A stretch of DNA of 64,000 bases from Brevibacillus brevis NBRC 100599 (GCF_000010165.1 NC_012491.1:1730001-1794000); one strand, 5' to 3'; shown: positions 33,204-41,825, counted from the stretch's first letter. Made by a program: numbers and translations. Notes: generated by a model not told the origin, from the letters alone.

Positions 33204-33563
33204 TCAATTGGACTGTAGATGACCAAGAATGTTGATGAGCTTGCCAAATGGGTCGCGGACGTAGAAACGCCGAACACCCCAAGGCTCATCTGCTGGCCCA
33301 TATTCAATTGGAAACCCTGCTTGCTTCATCCGTTCAAGCGCTGTATCGACATCATCGACTTCAATGGATAGATCAGGAGTAAGCGTGTGGGAACCTCCCT
33401 GTGAAGCAAAACTAATTTGAACGCTCATTTCTTCGTCAGTTCCGTAAGTTGCGATCCAACCATGATCCATCAATAAATGTAGGCCGAGTATGTCCTGATA
33501 AAAGCATTTAGCTGCGGCGATATCCTGGGTGTCTATATTGGCGACAATTCGTTTGACCTTCAT
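33204..33563 (-). CDS. VOC family protein (glyoxalase/bleomycin-resistance fold)
   Basis: A 119-residue single VOC domain. It starts with RIVANIDTQDIAAAKCFYQD (first beta-alpha unit with FYQDILGL) and ends with VRRFYVRDPFGKLINIL, a typical closing strand. Members bind a divalent metal and act in detoxification or antibiotic resistance; the substrate cannot be inferred. GGAGGGT precedes the ATG at 33563. It is adjacent to, but convergent with nothing on, the plus strand. Confidence 0.88.
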   Translation of the reverse strand: MKVKRIVANIDTQDIAAAKCFYQDILGLHLLMDHGWIATYGTDEEMSVQISFASQGGSHTLTPDLSIEVDDVDTALERMKQAGFPIEYGPADEPWGVRRFYVRDPFGKLINILGHLQSN

Positions 33564-33595
33564 TTCGGACCCTCCAAATGATTACGCAAACGGCA

Positions 33596-33626
33596 ACACA
33601 CCTCTTACCCAATGTAAGAGGTGTGT
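33596..33626 (-). terminator. Hairpin terminator after the gene at 33643
   Basis: ACACACCTCTTAC and GTAAGAGGTGTGT form a perfect 13-base stem with a 5-base loop. The T-run after it on the minus strand is weak. Confidence 0.7.
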
Positions 33627-33642
33627 CTATTCGCAAACTTTG

Positions 33643-34161
33643 TTATTTGTCTAGTAAGGAACCATCGGGAAATGCATTCTTTAGAGAGTCAGCAAGTACC
33701 ATAATTTTATTCCAATCAAAATTGTATTTGTTAAAAACAGATGCGCTTGTGATGCCACGCTTAACTACTCTTCCGTTTTCTTCATCTAAAAGATAGACAG
33801 TTGCACTGCTTTGAAACCTTATCAGTTGAGCATTTTCGCCTATGACTTGCCCATCAGGAATACTGCTGAGAGACGGATATTCCCTAATACCATCCCAACT
33901 ATTAAACAATTTAAAGTAAACATCGGCACTGACAATGCCTCTCTTTTTACCATCCATGACTACATATACAGTTGCGCTGTTCGTTTCCTTCACTCGAAAA
34001 CCATTCAATAGAGATGGATCTGTTGCTATTGCTTGGATTGACCGATTTGACTTTGAAGATTGGAAGGTGGCAGTCGTCTTATTTGCTTCGGCATACGATG
34101 GTGTAGCTAACATACTTGCTAAAAGTAATGTAGCAGAAAGGAAAGACAAGGTTCGCTTCAT
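33643..34161 (-). CDS. Secreted protein with two sequence repeats
   Basis: A 172-residue exported protein. The signal peptide (MKRTLSFLSATLLLASMLAT) ends at an A-x-A site near SYAEA. Two repeats of about 45 residues follow, each with VY-hydrophobic-D/E, KRGI-V/T-SA, F-x-W and PDG: SATVYVVMDGKKRGIVSADV, then SATVYLLDEENGRVVKRGIT. Such repeats occur in many secreted Bacillales proteins, often as adhesion or wall-contact modules. AAGGAGTG precedes the ATG at 34161. Function unknown. Confidence 0.72.
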   Translation of the reverse strand: MKRTLSFLSATLLLASMLATPSYAEANKTTATFQSSKSNRSIQAIATDPSLLNGFRVKETNSATVYVVMDGKKRGIVSADVYFKLFNSWDGIREYPSLSSIPDGQVIGENAQLIRFQSSATVYLLDEENGRVVKRGITSASVFNKYNFDWNKIMVLADSLKNAFPDGSLLDK

Positions 34162-34346
34162 GAAAAACACTCCTTATTTGTAATTTATTTCCAATTCAAT
34201 ATGAATTTCTTGTCTATCATTAGTTTTCCTTTAAATGTATGGGGGGATTTGTTACAAAAATGTGAATACCGAGATTTTGTTGAGTTTTTTCGCAATCCCA
34301 TTCAAGAAAGGATAATGATACCGAATAATCAGCTGGGTATGTGAAT

Positions 34347-34378
34347 GAAAAAAGCCACCATTCCTTACGGAAGGTGAC
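34347..34378 (-). terminator. Terminator of the M23 peptidase gene
   Basis: On the minus strand TCACCTTCC pairs with GGAATGGTGG around GTAA, followed by TTTTTTC. Confidence 0.85.
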
Positions 34379-34385
34379 TAGATCC

Positions 34386-34907
34386 TCATTGGGTACTTTT
34401 AGGTAGAAAATCGGTAGGATTTACTAGAGTTCCTTGTTTCATAACAGAAAAATGCAACATATCTCCTGTTTCGGATGACCCTACTTCTGCTATTTTTTGA
34501 CCTTTCTTTACAGTATCTCCGGGCTTCACAAGAAATGAACCAAGGAGAATGTGACCATAGAGAGTACTGAATTCGGAATTGTGCTTGATTATTATTGTTT
34601 CTCCAAATCCTTGTGTGCTTTCAGCGAAAAGAACGACACCATCATTTGCTGCAAAGATAGCTGTACCTTTAGCGGTTGCATAGTCCAATCCGTTATGTCC
34701 TTTTGATTTCTTGGTTTCGGGATTTATTTGCAAGCCGAAATCAGAGGAAATGACATAGGGATCATGAATGGGGGCTTCTAACAAAAAGGGTGCTTCGTTC
34801 ATTTTACCAGGCTGACTCAAATTACTTGCCTCCGCTGCGAAAGCCGTTGGTGTTAAAGTAACAGCTAAAGTTAAAAGATTCAAAGTAACAATATTCCTGA
34901 TCCTCAT
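34386..34907 (-). CDS. Secreted M23-type peptidase homologue (LytM fold)
   Basis: A 173-residue exported protein with a signal peptide ending near AFAAEA and a LytM/M23 domain. The first zinc motif H-x3-D is present (KGHNGLDYATAKG), as is the catalytic YGHI. The last motif, normally H-x-H, reads MLHFSV, so the first histidine of the pair is replaced by Met. M23 enzymes cut peptidoglycan cross-bridges; this one may be weak or a non-catalytic wall-binding protein. The ATG at 34907 has AGTAGGA upstream; a longer start at 34940 is possible. Confidence 0.82.
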   Translation of the reverse strand: MRIRNIVTLNLLTLAVTLTPTAFAAEASNLSQPGKMNEAPFLLEAPIHDPYVISSDFGLQINPETKKSKGHNGLDYATAKGTAIFAANDGVVLFAESTQGFGETIIIKHNSEFSTLYGHILLGSFLVKPGDTVKKGQKIAEVGSSETGDMLHFSVMKQGTLVNPTDFLPKSTQ

Positions 34908-35021
34908 ATTTTTTCCTACTTTCATAAAAATTAGTTTCATTAATAAATACGAGGAAAATGGAAAAAAGTAACTGTTAAGGAATTGTTGGTTGTGAAAGTG
35001 GCCAAGGGAACCTACTCAGAG

Positions 35022-35062
35022 CCCCCCCTTTTCTTCCCTCGGTCGGAAGGGAGGGTTTTTTA
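35022..35062 (+). terminator. Terminator-like repeat, copy 2
   Basis: CTTTTCTTCCCT-C-GGTCGGAAGG and GGGAGGGTTTTTT match the gerE terminator at 25997-26036 with one substitution in about 35 bases. No plus-strand gene ends here, so it is out of place as a terminator. Confidence 0.8.
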
Positions 35063-35100
35063 ATGTACATTCGCTTCGGATTAACCTTTTATTACCATTT

Positions 35101-35116
35101 ATGTAAGCGCATTAGC
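35101..35116. promoter_or_regulatory. cre-like site upstream of chitinase
   Basis: ATGTAAGCGCATTAGC resembles the CcpA catabolite-response consensus WTGNNARCGNWWWCAW except for the last CA. It lies about 70 bases upstream of the chitinase start codon. Confidence 0.35.
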
Positions 35117-35182
35117 ATATTGTAATGTAAGGCGTAATAAGATGGATTTGTAACAAAATCCATGAAGATCGAGAGGGATACT

Positions 35183-37342
35183 ATGAAATTCAAGAAATGT
35201 GTGAGGAATGTGCTAATGGTAGGGGCGCTGCTTGTCACCGCCGTTTTGCCGTTGGCGGCACAGGTGGCACAAGCAGAGGAAAATCAAGCGGAGGCGACTG
35301 CGGTATCCAATTACAAAATTATTGGCTACTACCCCTCATGGGGGGCTTATGGACGAAACTACAATGTAACGGATATCGATCCTAATAAAGTAACACATAT
35401 TAACTACGCTTTTGCGGACATTTGCTGGAATGGCAGACACGGCAACCCAGATCCAACGGGGCCCAATCCACAAACGTGGGCTTGCCAGGATGAAGTAGGC
35501 AATATTAATGCCCCGAATGGTACGGTTGTTCTCGGAGATCCATGGATTGATGTGCAAAAATCCTATCCCGGGGATACATGGGATCAGCCGATCCGCGGAA
35601 ATTTGAATCAATTGGCAAAACTAAAGCAAAAAAACCCTCAATTAAAGACATTGATATCGATCGGGGGCTGGACGTGGTCCAATCGCTTCTCGGATGTAGC
35701 AGCAGATCCGGCTGCACGCCAAGTATTTGCGCAATCTTCAGTCGATTTCATCCGGAAATATCAGATGGATGGGGTCGATCTCGATTGGGAGTACCCGGTT
35801 GGTGGAGGTTTGCCTGGAAACAGCACACGTCCAGCAGATAAGCAAAATTATACGTTGTTGCTACAGGCTGTCAGAGATAAACTCGATGCGGCTGAGGTAA
35901 CGGATGGTAAACAGTACTATTTGACGATTGCCTCTGGTGCCAGCCCTAGCTATGCAGTAAATACAGAGCTTGGGAATATTGCCCAGGTTGTGGATTGGAT
36001 CAATATTATGACCTACGACTTCTATGGAGCCTTCCAAAAGCAGACCGGACATAACGCACCGTTGGCCTATGATCCGGCAGCAGGAGCAGCAGGCTTGCCA
36101 AATGCCGAGACCTATAATGTCCAAACAGCAGTAGAGGGTCATCTTCGTGACGGGGTTCCTGCCAGCAAGCTCGTTCTCGGACTTCCGTTTTACGGCAGGG
36201 GCTGGTCGGGTTGCGGAACAGCGAACAATGGGGAATATCAAAATTGCACAGGGCCTTCAACAGGAACGTGGGAACCTGGCATGCTTGACTTCACGGATAT
36301 CCAAAATAATTATGTGAACAAAAATGGCTTCACACGCCACTGGAATGACGCTGCAAAAGTGCCTTATCTCTTCAACTCGGCTTCGAAAACATATATTAGC
36401 TATGACGATGTGACTTCAATCGGTCACAAAACTTCTTATATTACATCCAAAGGATTGGCAGGCGCAATGTTCTGGGAATTTAGCGGGGACCGTAACAAGG
36501 TTCTGCTAGACAAAGTGAATGGCGATCTTCTGGGCGGGACAGCACCAGTCGACAACGTTCCGCCGACAGCACCAGCTAATCTCCAAGCGACCGCCAAAAC
36601 AGCAACAAGTGTTAGCCTGAGTTGGGGGGCTGCTACTGACAATGTAGGGGTTACTGGCTATGAGGTATACAATGGCACTCAGCTTGCGAAAACGGTAACG
36701 GGTACAAATACGACGATTAGCGGGCTGACAGCTGGCACTACGTACCAATTCACTGTGAAGGCGAAAGATGCAGCAGGGAATTCCTCAATAGCAAGCAATG
36801 AGGTAACGGTTACGACGGATACGATTCAGCCAGACAACCAACCTCCTAGCACACCTACCAATCTAGTCATAACAGGGAAAACTGGCACGAGTATCAGTCT
36901 AAGCTGGGCTGCTTCTACAGACAATATTGCGGTGACAAATTACGAGGTTTACAACGGGACAGCATTAGCAGCGGATGTAACGACTACGTCTGCAACTATC
37001 ACAGGACTCACGCCTAACACTTCTTATACCTTCTATGTGGTAGCGAAGGATGCAGCAGGTAATGCTTCACAAAAGAGCATTGAGGTCGTAGGCGTAACAG
37101 ATGCTGCAAATCCAGGAATTCCTGCCTGGGCGCCAAATGTAAATTATGCAGCTGATGATTTGGTCAGCTATCAAGGCAAGGTATACAAATGTCTGCAACC
37201 TCACACTTCTCTCGTAGGGTGGGAGCCAGCAAATGTAGCAGCTCTCTGGCAGGTTCAACAGCAAGGGGCAGTGGAAGAAGTCGATGGTTATGTAGATGAG
37301 GAGATTTTGGAGGAAACAGAAGGAAATGCAGATACTCAATAA
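35183..37342 (+). CDS. Secreted chitinase (GH18, two FN3, CBM5/12)
   Basis: A 719-residue exported enzyme that hydrolyses chitin. A signal peptide ends near AQAEE. The GH18 barrel (about residues 45-435) begins IIGYYPSWGAYGR and contains the catalytic DGVDLDWEYP with Glu203 as proton donor, plus MTYDFYG and the closing AMFWEFSGD. Two fibronectin type III domains follow (each starting near PPTAPANLQAT or PPSTPTNLVIT), then a CBM5/12 chitin-binding module with YAADDLVSYQGKVYKC. An unusual acidic tail rich in E and D closes the protein. GAGAGGG precedes the ATG at 35183; 35162 is less likely. Confidence 0.95.
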   Translation: MKFKKCVRNVLMVGALLVTAVLPLAAQVAQAEENQAEATAVSNYKIIGYYPSWGAYGRNYNVTDIDPNKVTHINYAFADICWNGRHGNPDPTGPNPQTWACQDEVGNINAPNGTVVLGDPWIDVQKSYPGDTWDQPIRGNLNQLAKLKQKNPQLKTLISIGGWTWSNRFSDVAADPAARQVFAQSSVDFIRKYQMDGVDLDWEYPVGGGLPGNSTRPADKQNYTLLLQAVRDKLDAAEVTDGKQYYLTIASGASPSYAVNTELGNIAQVVDWINIMTYDFYGAFQKQTGHNAPLAYDPAAGAAGLPNAETYNVQTAVEGHLRDGVPASKLVLGLPFYGRGWSGCGTANNGEYQNCTGPSTGTWEPGMLDFTDIQNNYVNKNGFTRHWNDAAKVPYLFNSASKTYISYDDVTSIGHKTSYITSKGLAGAMFWEFSGDRNKVLLDKVNGDLLGGTAPVDNVPPTAPANLQATAKTATSVSLSWGAATDNVGVTGYEVYNGTQLAKTVTGTNTTISGLTAGTTYQFTVKAKDAAGNSSIASNEVTVTTDTIQPDNQPPSTPTNLVITGKTGTSISLSWAASTDNIAVTNYEVYNGTALAADVTTTSATITGLTPNTSYTFYVVAKDAAGNASQKSIEVVGVTDAANPGIPAWAPNVNYAADDLVSYQGKVYKCLQPHTSLVGWEPANVAALWQVQQQGAVEEVDGYVDEEILEETEGNADTQ

Positions 37343-37349
37343 GTAAGGA

Positions 37350-37399
37350 AGGGGCTGCCCCTCCAGTCATGAAAATGACGGAGGAACAGCCCCTATTTG
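37350..37399. terminator. Shared bidirectional terminator
   Basis: AGGGGCTG and CAGCCCCT form the base of a long stem, with CCTCC/GGAGG and TCAT/ATGA above. It can end the chitinase gene on the plus strand and the peptide gene at 37412-37492 on the minus strand. Confidence 0.8.
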
Positions 37400-37411
37400 T
37401 TCGTTTGGAAA

Positions 37412-37492
37412 TTAAGCAAAGGCTTTTAACAGTTGGAGGACTAATGGAATAAGATCTCCAATAAAAGTAAGAATCGCAATTGCCGTATTCAT
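37412..37492 (-). CDS. 26-residue hydrophobic peptide
   Basis: A tiny gene with a very strong ribosome site (AAGGAGGGG). The peptide starts MNTAIAILTFIGDLIPLVLQ and ends LLKAFA; it has one Asp and one Lys and could form an amphipathic or membrane-spanning helix. There is no leader. It resembles leaderless bacteriocins, phenol-soluble modulins or type I toxins in size and character, but no family is recognised. It converges on the chitinase gene and shares its terminator. Confidence 0.6.
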   Translation of the reverse strand: MNTAIAILTFIGDLIPLVLQLLKAFA

Positions 37493-37591
37493 AGAAGCCC
37501 CTCCTTAAAATTCCAAATTCACTATTATTATATGAATGCTGATAATAGAAATCAAGAAATATTTTCCACCTACACTGAAATAATAAGTGGC

Positions 37592-37834
37592 TTATGTGAA
37601 AAAGTCATACAATGACTTGATAAAAATAACGATTTGTAAGGCAACTAGTCCAAAAATTTTGACAGCCCAGTTTCTGTTCTTTTTCCATTCCAATACGCCT
37701 TTCGAGGCACACATAACGACTAAGCCTACCATTGCTAATAGCTGAATGAAAGCGACACCTGTCAGAAATGCTAGAATTCCAATGACAAAAACAACAGTCA
37801 CGGTCGCTTTAAACCAAAAGGGATGCTCACTCAT
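37592..37834 (-). CDS. Small membrane protein
   Basis: An 80-residue protein with two or three spans: ATVTVVFVIGILAFLTGVAF followed by IQLLAMVGLVVMCAS, then a basic loop WKKNRNW and IFGLVALQIVIFIKSLYDFF. No family recognised. It is separated from the 26-residue peptide gene upstream of its end by about 100 bases and may share its transcript. Confidence 0.62.
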   Translation of the reverse strand: MSEHPFWFKATVTVVFVIGILAFLTGVAFIQLLAMVGLVVMCASKGVLEWKKNRNWAVKIFGLVALQIVIFIKSLYDFFT

Positions 37835-38083
37835 ACTAACGCCCCATTCCCTTTTTTGTAAATTTTAACATACACAAGAAAAAAGCCAAGCCATGTAGCC
37901 GAAGCTTCAAAAGAGTCGTAGCTATTTGAGAACAGCAAGTACAGGGAGAAAAAGCTGATCATGGATATCATACGGTCACCTCATACAAGTTTTGGCAAAT
38001 TAAGTATATCAGTTTGATTGTTGGCGAAGGTATATGGAATATTCAATCAGAAAAAGTTGATCGAAATCTAAGAAAAAACGAAA

Positions 38084-38112
38084 TTGACACAAAATACAAA
38101 CTTCAGTATGAT
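38084..38112 (+). promoter_or_regulatory. Strong promoter of the ROK regulator gene
   Basis: Perfect TTGACA (38084-38089), exactly 17 bases, then TATGAT (38107-38112). An operator-like sequence starts two bases downstream. Confidence 0.88.
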
Positions 38113-38113
38113 C

Positions 38114-38141
38114 ACTTTATAAAGTCATTGGAAAAATAAAG
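38114..38141 (+). promoter_or_regulatory. Operator-like repeat, copy 1
   Basis: ACTTTATAAAGT is a perfect 12-base palindrome, followed by CATTGGAAAAATAAAG. The 28-base block recurs at 39375-39402 with 24 identical positions. It overlaps the transcription start, which suits repression by the ROK protein. Confidence 0.7.
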
Positions 38142-38155
38142 GATGAACGAATACG

Positions 38156-39361
38156 ATGCGCAGAACTGGAGATCTAAAACTAATTCAAGAGCTCAATCGC
38201 TTTATTATACTCGACACCATTCGCCAGTTTGGGCCCATCTCGCGAAGTGATATCGCCAAAAAGCAGGGCATCAGCCCCACTACAGTCACCTCGGCAGTCA
38301 ACGAGCTAATCCGTGACGGCATGGTTGCAGAAGATGGAACTGGTGAGTCAAAGGGTGGTCGTAAGCCGATTATGGTTCGCTTTTGTCCAGACGGGAAGTT
38401 TTTGATTGGCGTCTCGATTACGAATACAGCGATTACGATAGCTGAAATGAATTTGGAAGCGGCTACAAAGCAAAAGAAAATCTATCCTGTCAAAGCTGGT
38501 CTAGTGAGTGACCTGATCATCCAGTATGTGCTGGATTCGATCGGGGACTTTCTCCAGTCGGTGGATGATGTCAGCCGTTGTTTGGGCATTTCCATCATCG
38601 CACCAGGGATTGTCGATGCAGCGAGCGGGGTCATTCGCTTCAACTCCAAGCTACGTTTGCATGATGTTCCATTAAAGGACATGGCAGAAGAGCGTTTTGG
38701 GCTAAACACATGGCTCGACAACGATGCCAATGCAATCGCCCTGGCGGAAAAAAACTTCGGTGGTGGTCTGAATGCTGACAATCTCCTGTTTGTTACTGTA
38801 GGAGAAGGGGTTGGTTCGGGCCTCGTTGTAAACGGTTCCATCTTCCGCGGAAGTCGAGGTGGAGCAGGTGAATTCGGGCATACGACTGTTGATCGAAGTG
38901 GGATGCGCTGTGACTGCGGTAATGTCGGCTGTTTGGAAAACTACGTGGCGTGGCCGGCCATTTACTCAGGCATACTGTCCGCCGTTACACGTGGAAAAGA
39001 AACGCTCGTCATGGATTTGGCTGACGGAGATATGACAAGAATCACATTTGATGTCTTTCGCCAAGCACTGCATCAAGGGGATCAGGTATGCCAAGACATC
39101 GTCGACGAAATCGCTTCATACATGTCAATTGGCATAGTGAATCTGGTGAATTTGTTCAACCCGAGCCTGATCATTCTGGGTGGAGAAATGATACGGGACA
39201 ACCAAGTGTTGTTTGAGCGCATCCAAAAACAAGTGATGGCCCAAGCGATGGGGACGATGGTCGAAGGACTGGAATTCCGTCCAACTGTACTGGGGGCTGA
39301 TTTCGAGGTCAAGGCTGCTGCTGCTGTTTTGTTACAAGATGTTTTTCACTTCAGCTTGTAA
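38156..39361 (+). CDS. ROK family transcriptional regulator (XylR/NagC type)
   Basis: A 401-residue repressor. The N-terminal winged helix shows PISRSDIAKKQGISPTTVTS; the rest is a ROK fold with the zinc site GHTTVDRSGMRCDCGNVGCL. The kinase phosphate motif DxGGT is lost (IGVSITNTAITIAE), as expected in regulators. It should bind a sugar and release DNA. AAAGGATG precedes the ATG. It sits at the head of a sugar-uptake and oxidation gene set, with matching operator-like blocks before itself and before the binding-protein gene. Confidence 0.92.
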   Translation: MRRTGDLKLIQELNRFIILDTIRQFGPISRSDIAKKQGISPTTVTSAVNELIRDGMVAEDGTGESKGGRKPIMVRFCPDGKFLIGVSITNTAITIAEMNLEAATKQKKIYPVKAGLVSDLIIQYVLDSIGDFLQSVDDVSRCLGISIIAPGIVDAASGVIRFNSKLRLHDVPLKDMAEERFGLNTWLDNDANAIALAEKNFGGGLNADNLLFVTVGEGVGSGLVVNGSIFRGSRGGAGEFGHTTVDRSGMRCDCGNVGCLENYVAWPAIYSGILSAVTRGKETLVMDLADGDMTRITFDVFRQALHQGDQVCQDIVDEIASYMSIGIVNLVNLFNPSLIILGGEMIRDNQVLFERIQKQVMAQAMGTMVEGLEFRPTVLGADFEVKAAAAVLLQDVFHFSL

Positions 39362-39374
39362 CATCTTTTTATAT

Positions 39375-39402
39375 ACTTTATTTGGTCATTGGAAAAAGAA
39401 AG
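39375..39402 (+). promoter_or_regulatory. Operator-like repeat, copy 2
   Basis: The block begins ACTTTATTTGGTCATTGG and continues AAAAAGAAAG, sharing 24 of 28 positions with 38114-38141. It overlaps a TATACT -10-like box (39372-39377) upstream of the sugar-binding protein gene. Confidence 0.65.
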
Positions 39403-39513
39403 TTTACCCCATCAAAAATCGTTGAAAGGGGGCGAGTCGAAAAGGAAAGCGTGTTGGGTTTGGCCATATTTTGGGGGTAAAAGAGGAGAACGTAAATCGA
39501 GGAGGGGTTTCTG

Positions 39514-40794
39514 ATGAAGAAGTTGGTTTCGATTGCAATGGCTGCTCTCTTGGTAGCAGTAGCAGGATGTTCGGGCGGCGGGCAGAGCTCCGCACCAGCT
39601 GGAACAACTGACAGTGCTGCTTCAGGCGAAAAGGTAACGCTCACCTATGCGCTGTGGGACAAAAACCAAATGCCTGCGATGGAGGAAATGGCAAAAAAGT
39701 TTAACGAAAAGAACCCGAACGTGGACATCAAGATCGAGCTAACACCTAACAAGCAATACTGGACAAAAATGGAGGCAGCCGCAACGGGTGGCACCCTGCC
39801 GGACATTTTTTGGATTAATGGTCCGCGTATCATTAAATACGCAGATAATGACATGCTCTTGCCGATAACAGATCAAATTAAGGCAGATGGCATCGATCTG
39901 AACAATTATCCGAAAGCTCTCGTTGATCTCTACACCTACGATGGACAAAACTACGCGCTACCGAAAGATTTCGACACCATTGGCCTCTGGTATAACAAGA
40001 AGCTGTTTGACGATGCAAAAGTACCATATCCAGACGAAACCTGGGATTGGAACAAGCTGAAGGAAGTAGCAAAGCAACTGACGGATGAGAAAAAAGGCGT
40101 TTGGGGAATTGCAGCACCTCCTTATGGACAGGACGGCTTCTATAACACAATCCTTCAAAACGGTGGCTACATCATTTCGGAAGACAAGAAAACGTCCGGC
40201 TATGACAAACCGGAAACGATCGAGGGCCTCAAGTTTTGGACAGACCTGATCAACGAAAAAGCATCACCAACAGCAGCGCAATTGTCCGAAACAGAGGCAA
40301 CACAGCTATTTGAATCAGGCAAGATCGCGATGATGTACAACGGTTCATGGATGGCATCCGCTTTTCATAAGAATGAATATACGAAGGACAAGGTGGACGT
40401 GACGTATCTTCCAAAAGGGAAAGAGAACACAAGCGTCATTCACGGCTTGGGCAACGTAATTTCGGCTAATACCAAGCATCCGAAGGAAGCATGGGAATTC
40501 GTGAAATTCTTGGGCTCGAAAGAAGGGGCAGAAATTCTGGCAAAATCGGGTGCTGCGATTCCGGCATTTAACGGAACACAGGATACATGGATGCAATCCA
40601 TGCCGAACTTTCATTTGAAAATTTTTATTGATCAGGCAGCTGTGGCGAAACCGTATCCGATCTCGAAGGACACGGCAAAATGGGCCAAGCTGGAAACAGA
40701 GCTCATGACCAAGGCTTGGGCAGGACAAATGAGCGTAGAGGATGCATCCAAAGAGCTCGCGCAAAAAATGAACGAAATGCTTAGCCAAGAATAA
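39514..40794 (+). CDS. Sugar ABC transporter substrate-binding lipoprotein
   Basis: A 426-residue family 1 solute-binding protein. A lipoprotein signal ends in AVAGC (lipidated Cys19). The mature part has LTYALWDKNQMPAMEEMAKK and FNEKNPNV, the standard start of this family, then LPDIFWINGP, FDTIGLWYNKKLF, and the ligand-proximal AMMYNGSWM. It captures an oligosaccharide or glycoside and delivers it to the two permeases below. CGAGGAGGGG precedes the ATG. A hairpin after it probably lets it be made in excess. Confidence 0.94.
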   Translation: MKKLVSIAMAALLVAVAGCSGGGQSSAPAGTTDSAASGEKVTLTYALWDKNQMPAMEEMAKKFNEKNPNVDIKIELTPNKQYWTKMEAAATGGTLPDIFWINGPRIIKYADNDMLLPITDQIKADGIDLNNYPKALVDLYTYDGQNYALPKDFDTIGLWYNKKLFDDAKVPYPDETWDWNKLKEVAKQLTDEKKGVWGIAAPPYGQDGFYNTILQNGGYIISEDKKTSGYDKPETIEGLKFWTDLINEKASPTAAQLSETEATQLFESGKIAMMYNGSWMASAFHKNEYTKDKVDVTYLPKGKENTSVIHGLGNVISANTKHPKEAWEFVKFLGSKEGAEILAKSGAAIPAFNGTQDTWMQSMPNFHLKIFIDQAAVAKPYPISKDTAKWAKLETELMTKAWAGQMSVEDASKELAQKMNEMLSQE

Positions 40795-40806
40795 AAGGTC
40801 TATGAT

Positions 40807-40843
40807 GGATGGCTTCGCATCATGGACGAGGCCATCCTTTTTT
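40807..40843 (+). terminator. Intra-operon terminator/attenuator
   Basis: GGATGGC and GCCATCC pair around a loop of 17 bases and are followed by TTTTTT. It lies between the binding-protein and permease genes. Confidence 0.78.
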
Positions 40844-40874
40844 GAAAAGCTGATGTAAGGAGGGAATGAATGCG

Positions 40875-41825
40875 ATGAGCAGCCAGTTGCAGCCTGAAAT
40901 GCACGCCGCCGTCCAGCCAAAAACGAATAAATCGTTGAATCGCATGAAGAGAAGTGATTGGTTCTGGGCGTATCTCATGATTGCTCCCACACTGATCGGG
41001 TTGGGTGTCTTCTACTTATGGCCGATCGTACAAACCATTTATTTAAGCTTTACCAAATGGGGAGGCTTCGGCAAGTACAAGTGGGCTGGCTTACATAATT
41101 ACGAGCTGTTGTTGAAGGACCCTAACTTGTGGATCGCGCTGAAAAATACGCTGATTTATACAGTAATCGCAGTTCCGGTAGGTATCGCTATCTCCATTTT
41201 TATCGCTGTGCTACTTAATCAGAAAATTAAGGGGATTTCGATTTATCGCACCCTGTACTTCCTGCCTGTTGTGACGATGGCAGCAGCTGTGGCGATGGTG
41301 TGGAGATGGTTGTACAACGCTGATTACGGTCTGATCAATTATTTGCTGGGATCGATAGGTATTGAGGGCCCACGGTGGATATCTGATCCTGCCATTGCTT
41401 TGTATGCGGTGATTATCGTTGCCGTTTGGAGCTCCATCGGATACAACATGGTGATTTTTCTGGCTGGCCTGCAAGGCATCCCGAGAAGCTATTACGAAGC
41501 GGCAGAAATTGACGGAGCGGGGCCGGTTCGCATGTTTTTCAAGATTACGTTGCCGCTGTTAACTCCTTCGATTTTTTTCGTCAGTATCACTTCCTTGATT
41601 GGGGCTTTTCAAGTATTTGACCTGATTTACCTGATGCTTGGAAGCAAAATGGGCAATCCAGCGACTGAACAAACGCAGACGATGGCGTACTTGTTCTTTA
41701 CGAATGGATTTGAATCAGGAAACGGTGGCTATGCGGCCGCAGTTGCTGTCGTGCTTCTGGTGATGATCCTGATTGTTACCGCAATTCAAATGAAGTTGCA
41801 GAAAAAATGGGTTCACTATGATTAA
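40875..41825 (+). CDS. Sugar ABC transporter permease 1 (MalF type)
   Basis: A 316-residue membrane protein with six spans after a hydrophilic head. FWAYLMIAPTLIGLGVFYLWPIVQTIYLSF, read in pieces, is the MalF-type start; the EAA loop is SYYEAAEIDGAGPVRMFFKI. The ATG at 40875 is about 10 bases from TAAGGAGGG; an in-frame ATG at 40866 lies too close. It forms the channel with the next gene product. No ATPase is encoded nearby, so a shared MsmX-type ATPase is inferred. Confidence 0.92.
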   Translation: MSSQLQPEMHAAVQPKTNKSLNRMKRSDWFWAYLMIAPTLIGLGVFYLWPIVQTIYLSFTKWGGFGKYKWAGLHNYELLLKDPNLWIALKNTLIYTVIAVPVGIAISIFIAVLLNQKIKGISIYRTLYFLPVVTMAAAVAMVWRWLYNADYGLINYLLGSIGIEGPRWISDPAIALYAVIIVAVWSSIGYNMVIFLAGLQGIPRSYYEAAEIDGAGPVRMFFKITLPLLTPSIFFVSITSLIGAFQVFDLIYLMLGSKMGNPATEQTQTMAYLFFTNGFESGNGGYAAAVAVVLLVMILIVTAIQMKLQKKWVHYD

